The notes under the pieces were generated by a model that was not told the origin of the DNA, made no database searches, and was given only the letters and a program-made list of their open reading frames with translations. Both the position numbers and the translations under genes were made by a program. From Gymnogyps californianus (lineage: Eukaryota > Chordata > Aves > Accipitriformes > Cathartidae), in NCBI RefSeq assembly GCF_018139145.2, contig NC_059486.1, forward strand, positions 8,742,001-8,806,000: a stretch of DNA of 64,000 nucleotides, read 5' to 3'. Below, piece after piece: positions 51,277-62,789 of this stretch (position 1 is the stretch's first letter; each line of letters opens with the position of its first letter).

Positions 51277-53583
51277 CGGCCTCGCGCATATTGTTCTGGG
51301 CTCGTACACAGCCCAGGAGGGGACGGACCCAGACCCGGCTCCTCAGCAGCACTTCAGAAGTACCACTTTCACCTCAGCAATAAAACATGAAAAGTCTGGG
51401 TGTTTCTAAAAAATATTTTCAAGTTCCAACCCCTTCCCTAATTTCCCCAATCACATTAACAGTTTTACCACAACAGGAAAAAAAACAAACACAAAAACCC
51501 CTTTGAGCATTTCATATCTGGGTGGGGGTTTAGTATCACTAAAGCCTCTCACTGGTTCTCAATACAGCTTTATTTTAAGAAAGCATCTATTATATGAAGC
51601 TCGGCCTTTGGCAGGCACAGCAGAACCCTGGCCAGTGCAGAGAAGGAGGACAATACTGAAAGTGCACTATTATTTTGTCACTTTTTCACATTTCTTAATA
51701 TCAACTTAGTGAAAAAGTTTACTACTTACTGGAAGTTACTTATCTTATGATTTCTGCTTATTCTGCAGCCAGGATACAGCCTCTCCCTTTCTATCCTCCT
51801 ACACAGATGTGGTAGAAACATTTTGTAGCAGTTAATCTGAGCCAGCTATTTAGTTTTGGCTTGGCAATATTTTCAACCAGAGGCAGGTCCAGCCTCCAGG
51901 AAAACAACTTATGCAGCAAGAGGGTGGGACACTATCAGAGAACACATAATAAAGTAAATAACAAGTATGACCCATGAAAAGAGAGGAAAACTAAGAGATC
52001 TTGTTTCCATAATAGTGTAAATTACAAGTCATTTACACTGATGTAAAATGTGAAATTCCTTATGGGCTGTTTTTCATTCTTTGGCCATAGAGGTGGAAGG
52101 CCAGACTCACGTCCAAAAGAAAGCGTGCTCCAAAAGGCCAACACCAAAACCAGCCATAACCCAACAGCAAAAAAAAGCCCAGGAGGCTTAAGAAAAAGGT
52201 CAGCAACCCAGCTCATAAACCTTCCACCAAATCTCTGAGGAAGAACAACTTCACAGCAGTTTTTCCTCTGCCGCACTCAGAGTTCAACGGACCTAAAGCG
52301 GCTCCTCCATCAACCAGGGTCCTGCTGGTACGGATGGAGAGATATTGCTGTGCATCTATTGATTAACTTCAACCTAGCATTTTCCAGTTGCCTGAGAATC
52401 AATTTAATATCATTGCTGAAAGCAATAAGGATAAAAAAGCTAGACGGATACCTTTGATCTACACAGTTTTACTAGGCACCAGCAGCTAAAGCATTGCTGA
52501 GACTCTCCTTAAGACATTTTCCCCTCCTTGAGATTATTTTGCAGTTCATTCAATAAAGCAGCAAAACAATTTCCTGACAAACTAGGAAATGAGCGTTGGA
52601 CCGAATTCAAGAACTTCAGAAAATATTAGAAACAGAGATTTAACAGAAAGCGCTTGGATCCCACTGACCTTACAGACAAGTCAGACTGTCATTTCCTCAG
52701 CCATCAAACCCAACCTGTTCAAAGGCAGGCAGGAGGGAAATAATCCTTGCTGCGAGGCACGTTTCACTGCCTTCCACCTCAGACACACTTCCAAAAGCAA
52801 GTCTGAAGGTGTCATGTACATGGCAATCCTCATCGACTAAGCCTCTGCCATAATATTTTGCTGCAAAAATAATGCAATCAGTAAAAAATGTATTCAAAAG
52901 TCTGAGCCGCCTCTAGTTGTGCAGGGAAGTCTCCATGGAGTAGGTGGGCAGGGAAATCACAATACCAAGTTCAACCTGCAACGGCAGACAAGTTACTTCA
53001 ACGAGTCCATGCCTTTGTTCTCCTTCTGGAAGCAAGGGCAGGAACGCCAGCTTACCCACGTGGACTGCAAACTCCTTGGGGGAGGAGTTGTTCCCTGTCT
53101 TCAACAGCAAAGCAAGCACAGCAAGGCCCTGGACTTGGTCACAGCTGTGAGGCACTGCTTGACTAGTTCAAACAATAGCTGCACTTTTCTGCCTTAGTTC
53201 AACACTCTGTTTTCCCAAATACGTTGTATCATCCGTGTGTAGTATGATGCCTTTCATAAACAGCTTAGTTGAAAGCAAAGCTAGGGAAGTTTCTCAGTCA
53301 TTAATGTTCCCTATTGCTCCTCCAGAACATGTGCCACTGCCACCAAAAGAAAACCCCCACAGAAAACCAAAACAAAAAACCCCAAGAAACTAAGGAAGAG
53401 TTGCTGAAGCTCTATTTTACCTGCTGCAAATGAAAAATAACTGCTCCTACTTATTTCAGCTCTAATAGCTCACTTTCAATCTACTTTTGACTCCAGGCAG
53501 TGTCCAGACAAAGCAATATTTCAGTGCAGCACACGCTGTTTTGAATTTAACACCCAATGATGAAGTTGGTGTTTTGCTCCTAG

Positions 53584-53588
53584 AGTAG
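53584..53588. repeat. Target-site duplication AGTAG, left copy
   Basis: Five bases immediately before the LTR at 53589, repeated exactly at 54168-54172. Confidence 0.9.
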
Positions 53589-53860
53589 TGCCCTGGTTTC
53601 GGCTGGGATAGAGTTAATTTTCTTCCTAGTAGCTGGTACAGTGCTGTGTTTTGGATTTAGTATGAGAATAATGTTGATAACACGCTGATGTTTTTAGTTG
53701 TTGCTGAGTAGTGTTTATATTAAGTCAAGGATTTTTCAGCTTCTCACGCCCAGCCATCAAGAAGGCTGGAGGGGCACAAGAAGCTGGGAGGGGACACAGC
53801 CAGGGCAGCTGACCCAAACTGGCCAGAGGGATATTCCATACCATATGACATCACGCCCAG

Positions 53861-53868
53861 TATATAAA
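53861..53868 (+). promoter_or_regulatory. TATA box of the plus-strand LTR
   Basis: TATATAAA, at the same place as in the minus-strand LTR copy and about 68 bp before the 35-nt block shared exactly by both copies. It marks the likely U3/R boundary region. Confidence 0.7.
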
Positions 53869-54039
53869 CTGGGCGGAGTTGGCTGGGAGGGGTGGATCAC
53901 TGCTTGGGAACTAACTGGGCATCGGTCGGCGAGTGGTGAGCAATTGCATTGTGCATCACTTGTTTTGTATATTCTAATTCTTTTAGTATTATTATTGTTG
54001 TCATTTTATTATCATTATTATTTTCTTCCTTTCTGTCCT

Positions 54040-54045
54040 ATTAAA
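54040..54045 (+). terminator. LTR polyadenylation signal (ATTAAA)
   Basis: ATTAAA located 172 bp after the end of the TATA box and matching the equivalent motif in the other LTR. It is the likely viral 3'-end processing signal. Confidence 0.5.
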
Positions 54046-54167
54046 CTGTCTTTATCTCACCCCACAAGTTTTACTTTTTTTCAATTCTCTCCCCCATCCC
54101 ACTGGGTGGGGGGAGTGAGTGAGCGGCTGCGTGGTGCTTAGTTGCCGGCTGGGGTTAAACCACAACA

Positions 54168-54172
54168 AGTAG
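54168..54172. repeat. Target-site duplication AGTAG, right copy
   Basis: Exact repeat of 53584-53588, directly after the LTR end at 54167. Confidence 0.9.
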
Positions 54173-55010
54173 CTGTCAGACATCTCTGTCTCTACAGTTA
54201 CAGCATGTAACCCTAAAACCAAGAAACTGGAGAAAGCTCGAGTTCATTAAGGGTCACTGCTCTAGAACTGGAATCTCTGCTAAAGAAGTGAGGTAAGGTG
54301 CCCACAGAAAACGTAGTACTTCGTTGTGTTTTCTGCCAACAAACTACACCATTTCTTAAAGTCTTAATTCCACTTTCAAAAGGCCCAAAAGTGCTTTGAG
54401 CAGTGGCCAGCACAAACGCTCCCCAAGCCTTGCTAGGCTATCTCCCATCTGCTCCAAAGAGTGGGTGAAGCTCACTAAAGGGAATGAAAAGATTACGCAG
54501 GGTCATTTTATAGGACGTAATATTGTAGCATGGTTTATTCTTCTTCATAGAATAAATGCCATATATGGCAAATTGACTTTTTTCTTTTAAAAAAAGGCAA
54601 ACCACGTTCAGAGCTGGTACCTCCTGAGGGCTGCACTATAGGCTTTAGGCAGTAGGATGGGGTAACTCCTGACTCGGCTCAGATGGAAGCTGCAGACAAG
54701 CACAGAGATGAGACCCAGTACAACACGTGCGTGGGGAGAACAGGCAACCAGGCTATACCATGGGGGTTTGGGGTCAGGTGTTGCAGGGACACCATGGTGG
54801 TCCATCCAAGCTCCAGGTAAAGCAGATTCTTGATTTTGTCTCACTACCAAGATTTATATTAGCAGCAGTGAAATGAGAGTCATTTCAACAGCTTACCAGA
54901 AAATCTAGGAATCACTCCAGGACTTTGTGAATAAGAAATCAACTAGAAGCATCACTGTACAGCTTTCATGCAATTTTTAGTTTTTTGGCTAATAAAATAT
55001 TAGTAGAAGG

Positions 55011-55025
55011 AAAAAAAAAAAAAAA
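55011..55025 (+). repeat. Poly(A) tract, 15 A
   Basis: Uninterrupted A run with no recognisable mobile element attached. Confidence 0.8.
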
Positions 55026-55404
55026 GGAATAGGGCATTAGCCTTGATCCAGCAGAGAGCTACAGCATGTTTCCAAGTACTTCCCCTACCTTCCCATGGGA
55101 CTTCCCGTTTCCTTAAGTGTAAACATGCGAGAAGTCTCTGCACGACTGAACTAAAAGTAGTACATCTGCTTTCTCAACAGTTACACTTGCCTATTAAACT
55201 TTAAACTCAGTTCTTAAGTACGTGAATATTTGTGTGCCCAGTTAGGAGCATCAGATTCCCTTGCACAAGTGTCTCCAACACACTTCTTCCCGGTCAGCTC
55301 TTCCAGCAGACGCTTTGAAAGGAACAAATGTAGCTGCTGGTTACCACTCAGCACATTGGTTTTTCCAGAAACAGACACCAACCATTTCCATGCAGAGCTT
55401 TGAC

Positions 55405-55424
55405 GTTTCCTTTAAAAAGGAAAC
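55405..55424. repeat. 20-bp near-perfect palindrome
   Basis: GTTTCCTTT (55405-55413) and AAAGGAAAC (55416-55424) are exact reverse complements with only AA between them. It could be a dimeric protein-binding site or chance. Confidence 0.6.
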
Positions 55425-57224
55425 AATTCAAGATTTTTTTCCAGTAGTAAAGAGCAATTGTTTCAATATTTAAATTCTCAAGTTAGTGTTTAGTCCCACC
55501 ACTTATGGGGGGCACTGCCAATGCATTTAAATGAAGTGAATTAAGTCAATGAGCTGCCGCTATTGGAAACTTGTCTCTGGCTCAGGTATGTGTATTGAAG
55601 GAAACATACCAATATATTTATTTACTCTCTACCCTTTCTTCCCTTAGTTTACAACCAAAGCAGTTTAAGTCACCAATGTATGTCTTAAATAGGTGTAACT
55701 CTATCAACAGGTATGTGACCGTAGTCAGTTCAGGTTGACCTCAAAATGCAAGAGCCTCCAGTATTTAAAGGGTATCATTCAAAAGGCCAGAGTTCCTAAT
55801 CTTGGGAAAAAGGCACATTATTATCCCAGCACTAACATGAAGTGGACACTATATAAGCATTTAGGAAAACTCGGTGCCTTTATGGAAAACTTAAACCTTT
55901 CAGTAGCCATAACAAAAGGTGGGTTGAGAGTAATCCATGGCAGCAGCAGCTCAGCTCTGCTGGTGTGAGCCTGCAGGCGTACAAGGAGCGCTTCTGGCAG
56001 TGCCATACGGGGTGAGCACACAGCCACCCTCCACGCACGCCTCGGCTCCGTGCGGGTTGCTAAAACCCAAGAACGACGGTTCTCAAATTTCAGCTTCAGT
56101 GCCACGTACCAGGGTTCTGTTAGCCGGCCGGGCTAACGGAGTTCGCCCATACCAACTACCGAGAGTCCATCTCAGCAGCGCAAGTGAGCGCCCAAAGAGA
56201 AAAAGGAGAGAATTTAATCAAACACCAGTTTTGTACGAAGATGGTCATTATTGATTCTCATCAGACACAGCTAAGCAGACAAAGAGAATAACTTGAGCCA
56301 AATAAATCCTTAATTTTTTCCCCACTGAGATAAGATTACAATAGCCTTCCAATCTTTAGCTGCTCTCCTTTGTGAGAGTTGCACATATGTGCTTTTTATT
56401 AGTTTTTGGCTTAGCAATTAGATGGATTTTCTGTTACTTCCAGAAATGTTGCAGGATGACTGAGCTGCAGCTGATCTTTGCTTCTCACTAAATGGGAATA
56501 TGAAAAATGCAGCAGGGCTCTCCAGCATTACAGCCAATGCATCTCAATTTTGCACTTTCATACAGAAATGTAAATGCTATATTTCATATCTGAACTCTTG
56601 TGCAGTTGCCAAAAAGGGAACCATAAGGAGAAAACTAGTTATAATCATTGATTTGTAGGGAGGAGAAAGAAAAATAACACGGACATTCCCTGCCAGGAGA
56701 TGACCAATTTTCCAATAGTTTTGCCACACAAAAAGCGACTTCTTAAGATGTGGGGTTTTTTTTAAAGCCATTAAAGCAAAATAGAAGATTACAGCTGCAA
56801 CAAGCTATCCATTAACTCTAATTAGCAAGTATTTGTTGTCTGGATTTAAAACTTCCCAACTTGGTGTTAATGAACTGTAACACTGTAGCAAAAGGTATTA
56901 ATAAAAACACCAGACTGTGGGCTAGATAATAGATCTCTGCTCACATTTCAGTGTAAACTGGTGGGGGATTTTTCTTTGCTGCTTCAATCCAGGAACTGCA
57001 AAATGGGGAATACAAGTATTTAAACTGGAAGACTAAGGGAAACCATTTACCTTGCAAAATCATATTTAAACTTCTACTCCATATTCTGTTTTGAGAGGCA
57101 TAAATCTCTTGTAATCTACAAATGCAGACAAATTATGCTTTGGCTTTTTCCTCCTTGAAAGAAAACAAGCAACAGAGCAACTGGAGGAAGGGAGACAAAA
57201 ACAAAACTTAGTTTAAAAATTGGT

Positions 57225-57325
57225 TTAGGGTTTTTCTGTTGTTTGTGGGTGGTTGGGGGTTTTTGTTTGCTTGGGTTTGGGAGGGGGGTTGGTTGTTGTT
57301 GAGTTGTTTTTTTAGTTTGACTTTT
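57225..57325 (+). repeat. G/T-rich low-complexity tract
   Basis: About 100 bp composed almost only of G and T on the plus strand, with G-runs at 57247-57249, 57255-57259, 57273-57275, 57279-57281 and 57283-57288. On the minus strand it is C/A-rich. It gives the proline-, lysine- and glutamine-rich stretch of the 173-codon minus-strand open frame (57116-57637), which I do not consider a gene. Confidence 0.8.
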
Positions 57326-58483
57326 ATCTCCTTTTAAGGTTCCAGAGAGGAGCAAACAAAAAGCTACTTTGAAATTGCCGCATCCTGTGGCAATTTTAGA
57401 GACTTTGTCACGGAGGTCAAGTCCTTCTGGTGTGACAACAACACACCATGGTGTCAAGTCCTCACCCAGCCAGGCCCGCAGGGTCCACAAGCTCCCCCGG
57501 CCCCACCGCACACCCAGGCCAGCCACACATGCCCCTCCATGCAACTGGGGTAAGGGACCCCCATGCAACCCCAAACTCAACGTCCTGGAAAGTGAAACTC
57601 TGCCACCGAGAATAAAGCCATCTTCCGACGGCTGCACAGGAAAATAGCTGTTCTCCCAATGCCATGAGATGCAACAGCTTCACTACTTATTTTAGGATTT
57701 ATACTTGCACATGCTTCTGGCTGTACTTCTTAAAAGGCTACCCAAGATTTGGCCAATTGTAACAACTACAGTAAAAGCTACTGAGAGCCCTTCCTGGTGT
57801 AATGCTGCCCTAGACACCCCGGGATACTCTTCTTTCTGCACTGGCACACTTTAAAAATGGACAGACAACTGCAAACTTGAGTGGAAAAGAGCTTAATACC
57901 ACAGCCTGAAAACAGTGCATTCAGGCCAGCTGCAGAAATGGGAAAAATCATACCCGGTGCAGTAAAGGTATCCCAACCCTCACCTTCTGATGCAAGGAAG
58001 GAAGTCTGAGCTTCCCAGACCCCTGTCGCCAGCGCCGGTGTGCAATGAAAGCTCTTTCATCTTCCCTGGTTTAATTTTGCCCCATGGAAAGCAACAACCA
58101 CACCCAGCTGCCACAGGTAACAGAGGGGCGAGAGACACCGGCGATGCTTGACACACACAGGGAAAGCAAAGGGCTCTTTTTCCACCCACCTGCAAATGTA
58201 TTTTCTATCTTCCAGCACATCTCCCAATTGTTTTCTAAGGAATTCCTCTATTTATCTTTCAAAAGGATTTTTCATTCATATCAAAAGCCTTCACTTCTAC
58301 ATATTGCTGTGATCAAACTCTGGCATTACAAGACACGATCTATTTAATACACTGTACGCATGCTGATTTCATACCTGCCCGGCCTGGATCTATGTACAGA
58401 CTCTGGATCTCATGGCCATCCAACACCATAAAGCTGCTGCTAGAAGCCATTTCAGCAGCTCCTGCCCCCTGTGTCAAAGCAGG

Positions 58484-58519
58484 ACTGGCCCAGTTCGCTG
58501 TACTGGCCCAGTTTGGCTC
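58484..58519 (+). repeat. 18-bp imperfect tandem duplication
   Basis: ACTGGCCCAGTTCGCTGT (58484-58501) is followed by ACTGGCCCAGTTTGGCTC (58502-58519). The first 12 bases are identical and the ends have diverged. Confidence 0.7.
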
Positions 58520-61506
58520 TCCCTGTAAAGCTTGCTGCTGCAATGCTTTGAAATACAAGCAGCTCTCTTGGTGTCAGGATCAGTACAACAGTCATACCTG
58601 GACCCCGCTCCAATGTGCAATAGCTACTAAGCTGCTGGGTTTGCTGGAAATGATTTCACCACCCCAGCGTCTTCCTCCGAAGGCACCCAGGGCCAAGGAG
58701 GAACAGAGAAGTCCTCCAAAGTTCTATGCAAAAGGAGGAGAAGGGGAGCAAACAAGGAGAGAGAAAGAGGAAAACCATTTACTGGTCACTGAATCAGAGC
58801 TGTAACCTGACCCTGGCTGCGTCTTGCCACCGACAGCATTAACTACAAGCAGCTTCCATTCAGCAGCTCCTGCCAAAAATAAACAGTGCCGGCTTTCCTG
58901 GCTGCTTGCTTGGGTTTGCTCTCAATGTTTTTCTTCTTGCCTCTTCTGGCTAATTGGGATATGCTACGTTTCCTCCAACCAAGTAGTTTCTTAGTTTGTT
59001 TCTACCCACTGCCTTACTAAAATTGGAGCAGTTTCTCACAGTAAAGAATGAAAATAAAAGCTGTTTGATTGAAGATGGCCACAGCAGGCTTCTCGGCATT
59101 TTAGTGGAAAGATGGGAGGAGGGATAAGAGGGGTTAAAACAGGTACACAGCAACATCCCGCTGTAAGCATTTCCCCTGCCATTGGCACTGTTACTCTCCC
59201 TTCAATGCTCTCCCCTTTTTACTTGGGAATCATCTATTTACAAACAATATTGGTGCCAGCTAATTTTAATATGGGCCAAAATATTCATGCTGCCCATCTT
59301 CATTACGCACTGGTGGGGTTTTTTGGGGTGTTGGCTTTTTATTTATTACACAATCCACCGCACGAGGAGCCAGCGCATCCAGCTCCGCTGACTACAAACA
59401 AGCCCTTCTCCTGGGTTGTTTTTTCTCTAGCACATTTTCATGCACAAGTAAAACAGAGAACTAACTCCTCCTCCTTATAGAGCATTTGTTCTACACTTTT
59501 TAAATTAAAAAAAGATACTGGTGGACAGAGATAGAATGGGGTAACTTAACCATCATTCATGAATAAAAACAGCTTATACCAATAACAAACTGAACTGCAA
59601 ACTGCTAAATGTGAAGACGATGCTCTGGAGGCATTATGCAAATACAGTTACCTTCTGGAAGAAACTCCAGTGGCCAACAGCATGCACCAAAGTGTTTTGA
59701 GTTGTGGCCAGCAAAAGGGTTTAATAACCACCACAGCAAAGCAAGAATTAGGAAATATATGACCAGTGTTAACAGTGTTGAAAGAATATTTAAGAAACCC
59801 CAACAAACCCAACTGACTTAAGGTTTTGGGCCAGCTTGCTTTTATATAAAATCTCCTTTCTTGCTTCCCCTCAACCCAGCAACACAAGGAAACAAAAGGG
59901 GAAAAGAGTGGTTTTGTCAAGCTAAACAGTGTGTTTCTGACCCAGCCACTGAAAAATAAGTTCAAAGGCCCTTTAAAACTGTGCTATTTTAATATGCCGT
60001 AAGAAGCGCTCTCTGCCTTCTAATTTGTTCAGTTCTTTGAAACACCTAATTTCCTCTGCACTGTCACCGCACAGCACTCTGAAGCCTCGTGGAGCCCTGC
60101 CACTTGATTCAACACCAATAGTCACATTTCAATAGGCAATTCCACTTGAAAGGCTATAAATGAAGGGAAAAAAGATGTCTTCAAACCAGAGAATGCAATG
60201 CAACACCATTTATTTATATCCAAGTTCTCCCTTCTGTGGCTAGCTACTGTACGCAGGAGCCAGAGAAGGGGAGCTTTAAAGCCTAGATAATTAATTCTAA
60301 GTGGTTTTTAAATGGCTAGAGATTTAAGGTAGACAAGATGCAACACTGGAATCAGAGTCAAGCTGCTGTGCTCTTTACTCTGCTCTGGAATGCACTGTTT
60401 ACTCTGGCATCACATAAAATATATAATTGATTTCTCAAGGAAAAGAAAAAGAGAAAAAAGCAGCCCCATAAGCCTCACTACTCTATAGAACAAAAGTAAA
60501 AAGGTGTGTTTCAGGCCAAATCACAGTTGTATTTCAATAGGGATGGGGAAGTGCAACAGAATCATAATTTCGTATTTATTAAAATTCATTTACTACAATT
60601 GCCATCAACAGGACCACAGGGCTGTTAACAAGAACCTCCCTAGAGTCAGAAGCATCAACTTCTACAAGCATATACAGATTTAAAGAAAAATTAAATTAAA
60701 AATAAATTTAATAATATTACTTTGGAGAACATTTATCATTCCTGAGTGGTTTTTTCCCTCCTTTCCAAACTTCCTTATTAAGATTTTGCGAAATTATAAT
60801 GAAACTTGACAATAAACCACCTGGTGCCTAAGCAGACTTCCAAATTAGTCAGTTGGTAATTCCACCAGCTGCACAGCAACTATTTGTGTCCTCAGTCAGC
60901 AAATGCTCCTCTCCCTCCAAAGGCCAAGCCAGGCCCTTGGGGGTTTCAGAACACCCCCAAGACAGAGACAGTGTGAAACACTGTGGAGCTCCTCCGCACC
61001 ATCCCACCGCTCAGTGGAGCATTCTCCACACTCCTTGCGAGCCAGGGAAACAATATTTAAGATGCTCCTCGGTTCACACATTAGGTTAAAAAAAAAAAAA
61101 AGGCACTGAAAATATTTTGATTGGAGGAAAAAAGTAGAGACACAGAAAATAAATTTCAAAAGGGTGATCATATAAATCCATTGTACACATGCAAGACTAG
61201 CCAGACACGATGATCAGTAATATCACGATTACCCTCCACTTTGTTGGCCTCCAGTAACACCAATTTTGTCTCTTACAAAACTCGAAGGAGAATGTCTCAT
61301 GCATATCACTTAACGCTTCCACAGCCACAGAGCCCATCCCACCACACAGATTTACCCTTTCAGAGCTACTTTAAACTGAATTTTCAGCCAGAAGCGTTAA
61401 CATCACCGTAAACCTGAAGTGAGGGCGACCAAAGCTGCACTGCTCCTGCCTTTGCAGCCCAAAAAGGACAAGCTGCTCTGATTTTCTCCATCAAAAGGCC
61501 ACCTAT

Positions 61507-61519
61507 CACACACACACAC
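61507..61519 (+). repeat. Short CA microsatellite
   Basis: Six and a half CA units. Short and low complexity. Confidence 0.7.
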
Positions 61520-62771
61520 CCTCTTTGCTGAAGCTAGGCATCCCACAGCAGTTTTAACCCCTCTTCTTTGCCAAAACATCCATGCATTCAATGCTCACTG
61601 AATATCTTTTTCTGAGGGGCTGCCACTCAATTTCTATATAGGATATATATGCTATTATATACCTGAGCAGCCATCTCACTTGTAAAAAGAGCAGAGGAAA
61701 TCAGCAAGAGAGCCATACTGCATATGACATCACACAGAAGCTGAAAAGCCACGACCACAAACCACTACAAGGAAGTCAAAGCTGGGTGATGGTGCAGTGA
61801 ATTACAGGCCACTTGTCCAAAAGTGAAAGACTACAGCAAATAGATGCAGCAGCCAGAAACAGCCTTCCAGCTCCATCCATCATTTCTCCTCTCTGTTCCT
61901 GTTTCCCCAACTTAAAGGGTTTGGCCACCTTTATAGTCCTTTGCCAGCAGGGCAAATACAGGAAAATAAACACTTTTGGGGCAAGAAATGCACTGTGCTG
62001 TTCAATTCTGGACAAAAAGAGCAAAGACCTGGTGGCACTCAGAGCCACGGGCAGCCTGGCAGCAGCCAGAAACCTTTTCTCTTTGCAGCATGTCTGACAC
62101 ACCGCTAACATCTCTGCAGTTGTAGCAAAAGATAGAAGGGCTGATTTCTATCTTGAAAGGAGCTGGAGCCTGAGGCCATTACAAGCACAGCCTGAAGAGA
62201 AGCTGATTTCACGGGTTTGCTGTTTGCAGCACAGTTCCCACTCCTACTGCTACCACACAGCGTAGCATCTTCAAAGCATCCTAATGACTTGGGTAGCCAG
62301 CTGGTCGTTGAGCTCAGGTTCGTGGAAGAAACTATTACTGATGGCTTTCAAAAGTGACCCATGCGCTTCACCAAGGTACTAGTGACATACACAAAGCGAT
62401 GGGCATCAACCACATCTTCCTCCCTGAAGTTTCCAGCATGAGCAAATGATGAGTCCAAATGATAGGTTTTGCTTTCTCCTTCCCACAACCAAAAAAAGAA
62501 AAAAAAAAATTAAGTGCACTCTCAGGACTCAGTGAAGCCCCTGCAGCTGGAGGCCACGTACTCGTAGGGTCCCCCCAGACCGAATGGAGGAAGGGCAGCT
62601 TATGAGGAAGGTGAGGGACCCATCCATGCTGCACCCCACAATCTGGCCCGCAGGAAAGCTGCAACCCAACCTGCTCTGCTTTCACACACAAAGCAAGAAA
62701 AATCACCGTCTGCCACTCAGCTGAGTCTCAGCAATAAGAAGTGAGCTGAGGTCTTCAAACATTCAAAGAAG

Positions 62772-62789
62772 AAAAAAAAAAAAAAAAAA
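62772..62789 (+). repeat. Poly(A) tract, 18 A
   Basis: Uninterrupted A run with no recognisable mobile element attached. Confidence 0.85.

Larger units (their letters stand above)
43819..53583. other. Non-coding sequence between CR1 and plus-strand LTR
   Basis: No gene recognised. The longest frame is 154 codons (46006-46470, minus strand) with no motif. Notable contents are a 17-T run, a perfect 14-bp tandem duplication, the TA/CA microsatellite and an enhancer-like block near 49330-49650. A 55-bp minus-strand micro-exon candidate lies at 50457-50511 (see findings). Confidence 0.7.
53589..54167 (+). mobile_element. Solo LTR of the same ERVL-like family, plus strand
   Basis: This is a 579-bp LTR beginning TGCCCTGGTTTCGGCTGGGA and ending TTAAACCACAACA. 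A perfect 5-bp target-site duplication AGTAG lies at 53584-53588 and 54168-54172. There is no internal retroviral sequence on either side, so it is a solo LTR. It carries a TATATAAA box at 53861-53868 and ATTAAA at 54040-54045, followed by a T-rich then C/G-rich 3' end. The 147-codon open frame at 53698-54141 lies wholly inside it and is a chance frame. The different duplications (AGTAG here, AGGTG at the other copy) show two independent insertions rather than one rearranged element. Some LTRs of this kind supply promoters to host transcripts, but I see no downstream exon that would support that here. Confidence 0.93.

Noticed and set aside
53698..54141. 147-codon open frame within the plus-strand LTR
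   Set aside because: It lies wholly inside the LTR, which does not encode a protein in this type of element. The frame is broken in the other copy.
18071..54167. The two LTRs as the ends of one provirus
   Set aside because: They are in opposite orientation, have different target duplications and enclose no retroviral coding sequence. They are independent solo LTRs.
56980..57020. Possible MIR-core match (aactgcaaaatggggaatac)
   Set aside because: Only about 20 bp of similarity with no supporting flanks, so it may be chance.
57116..57637. 173-codon minus-strand open frame
   Set aside because: Its middle is a simple translation of the G/T-rich tract (proline-, lysine- and glutamine-rich). It has no family motif.
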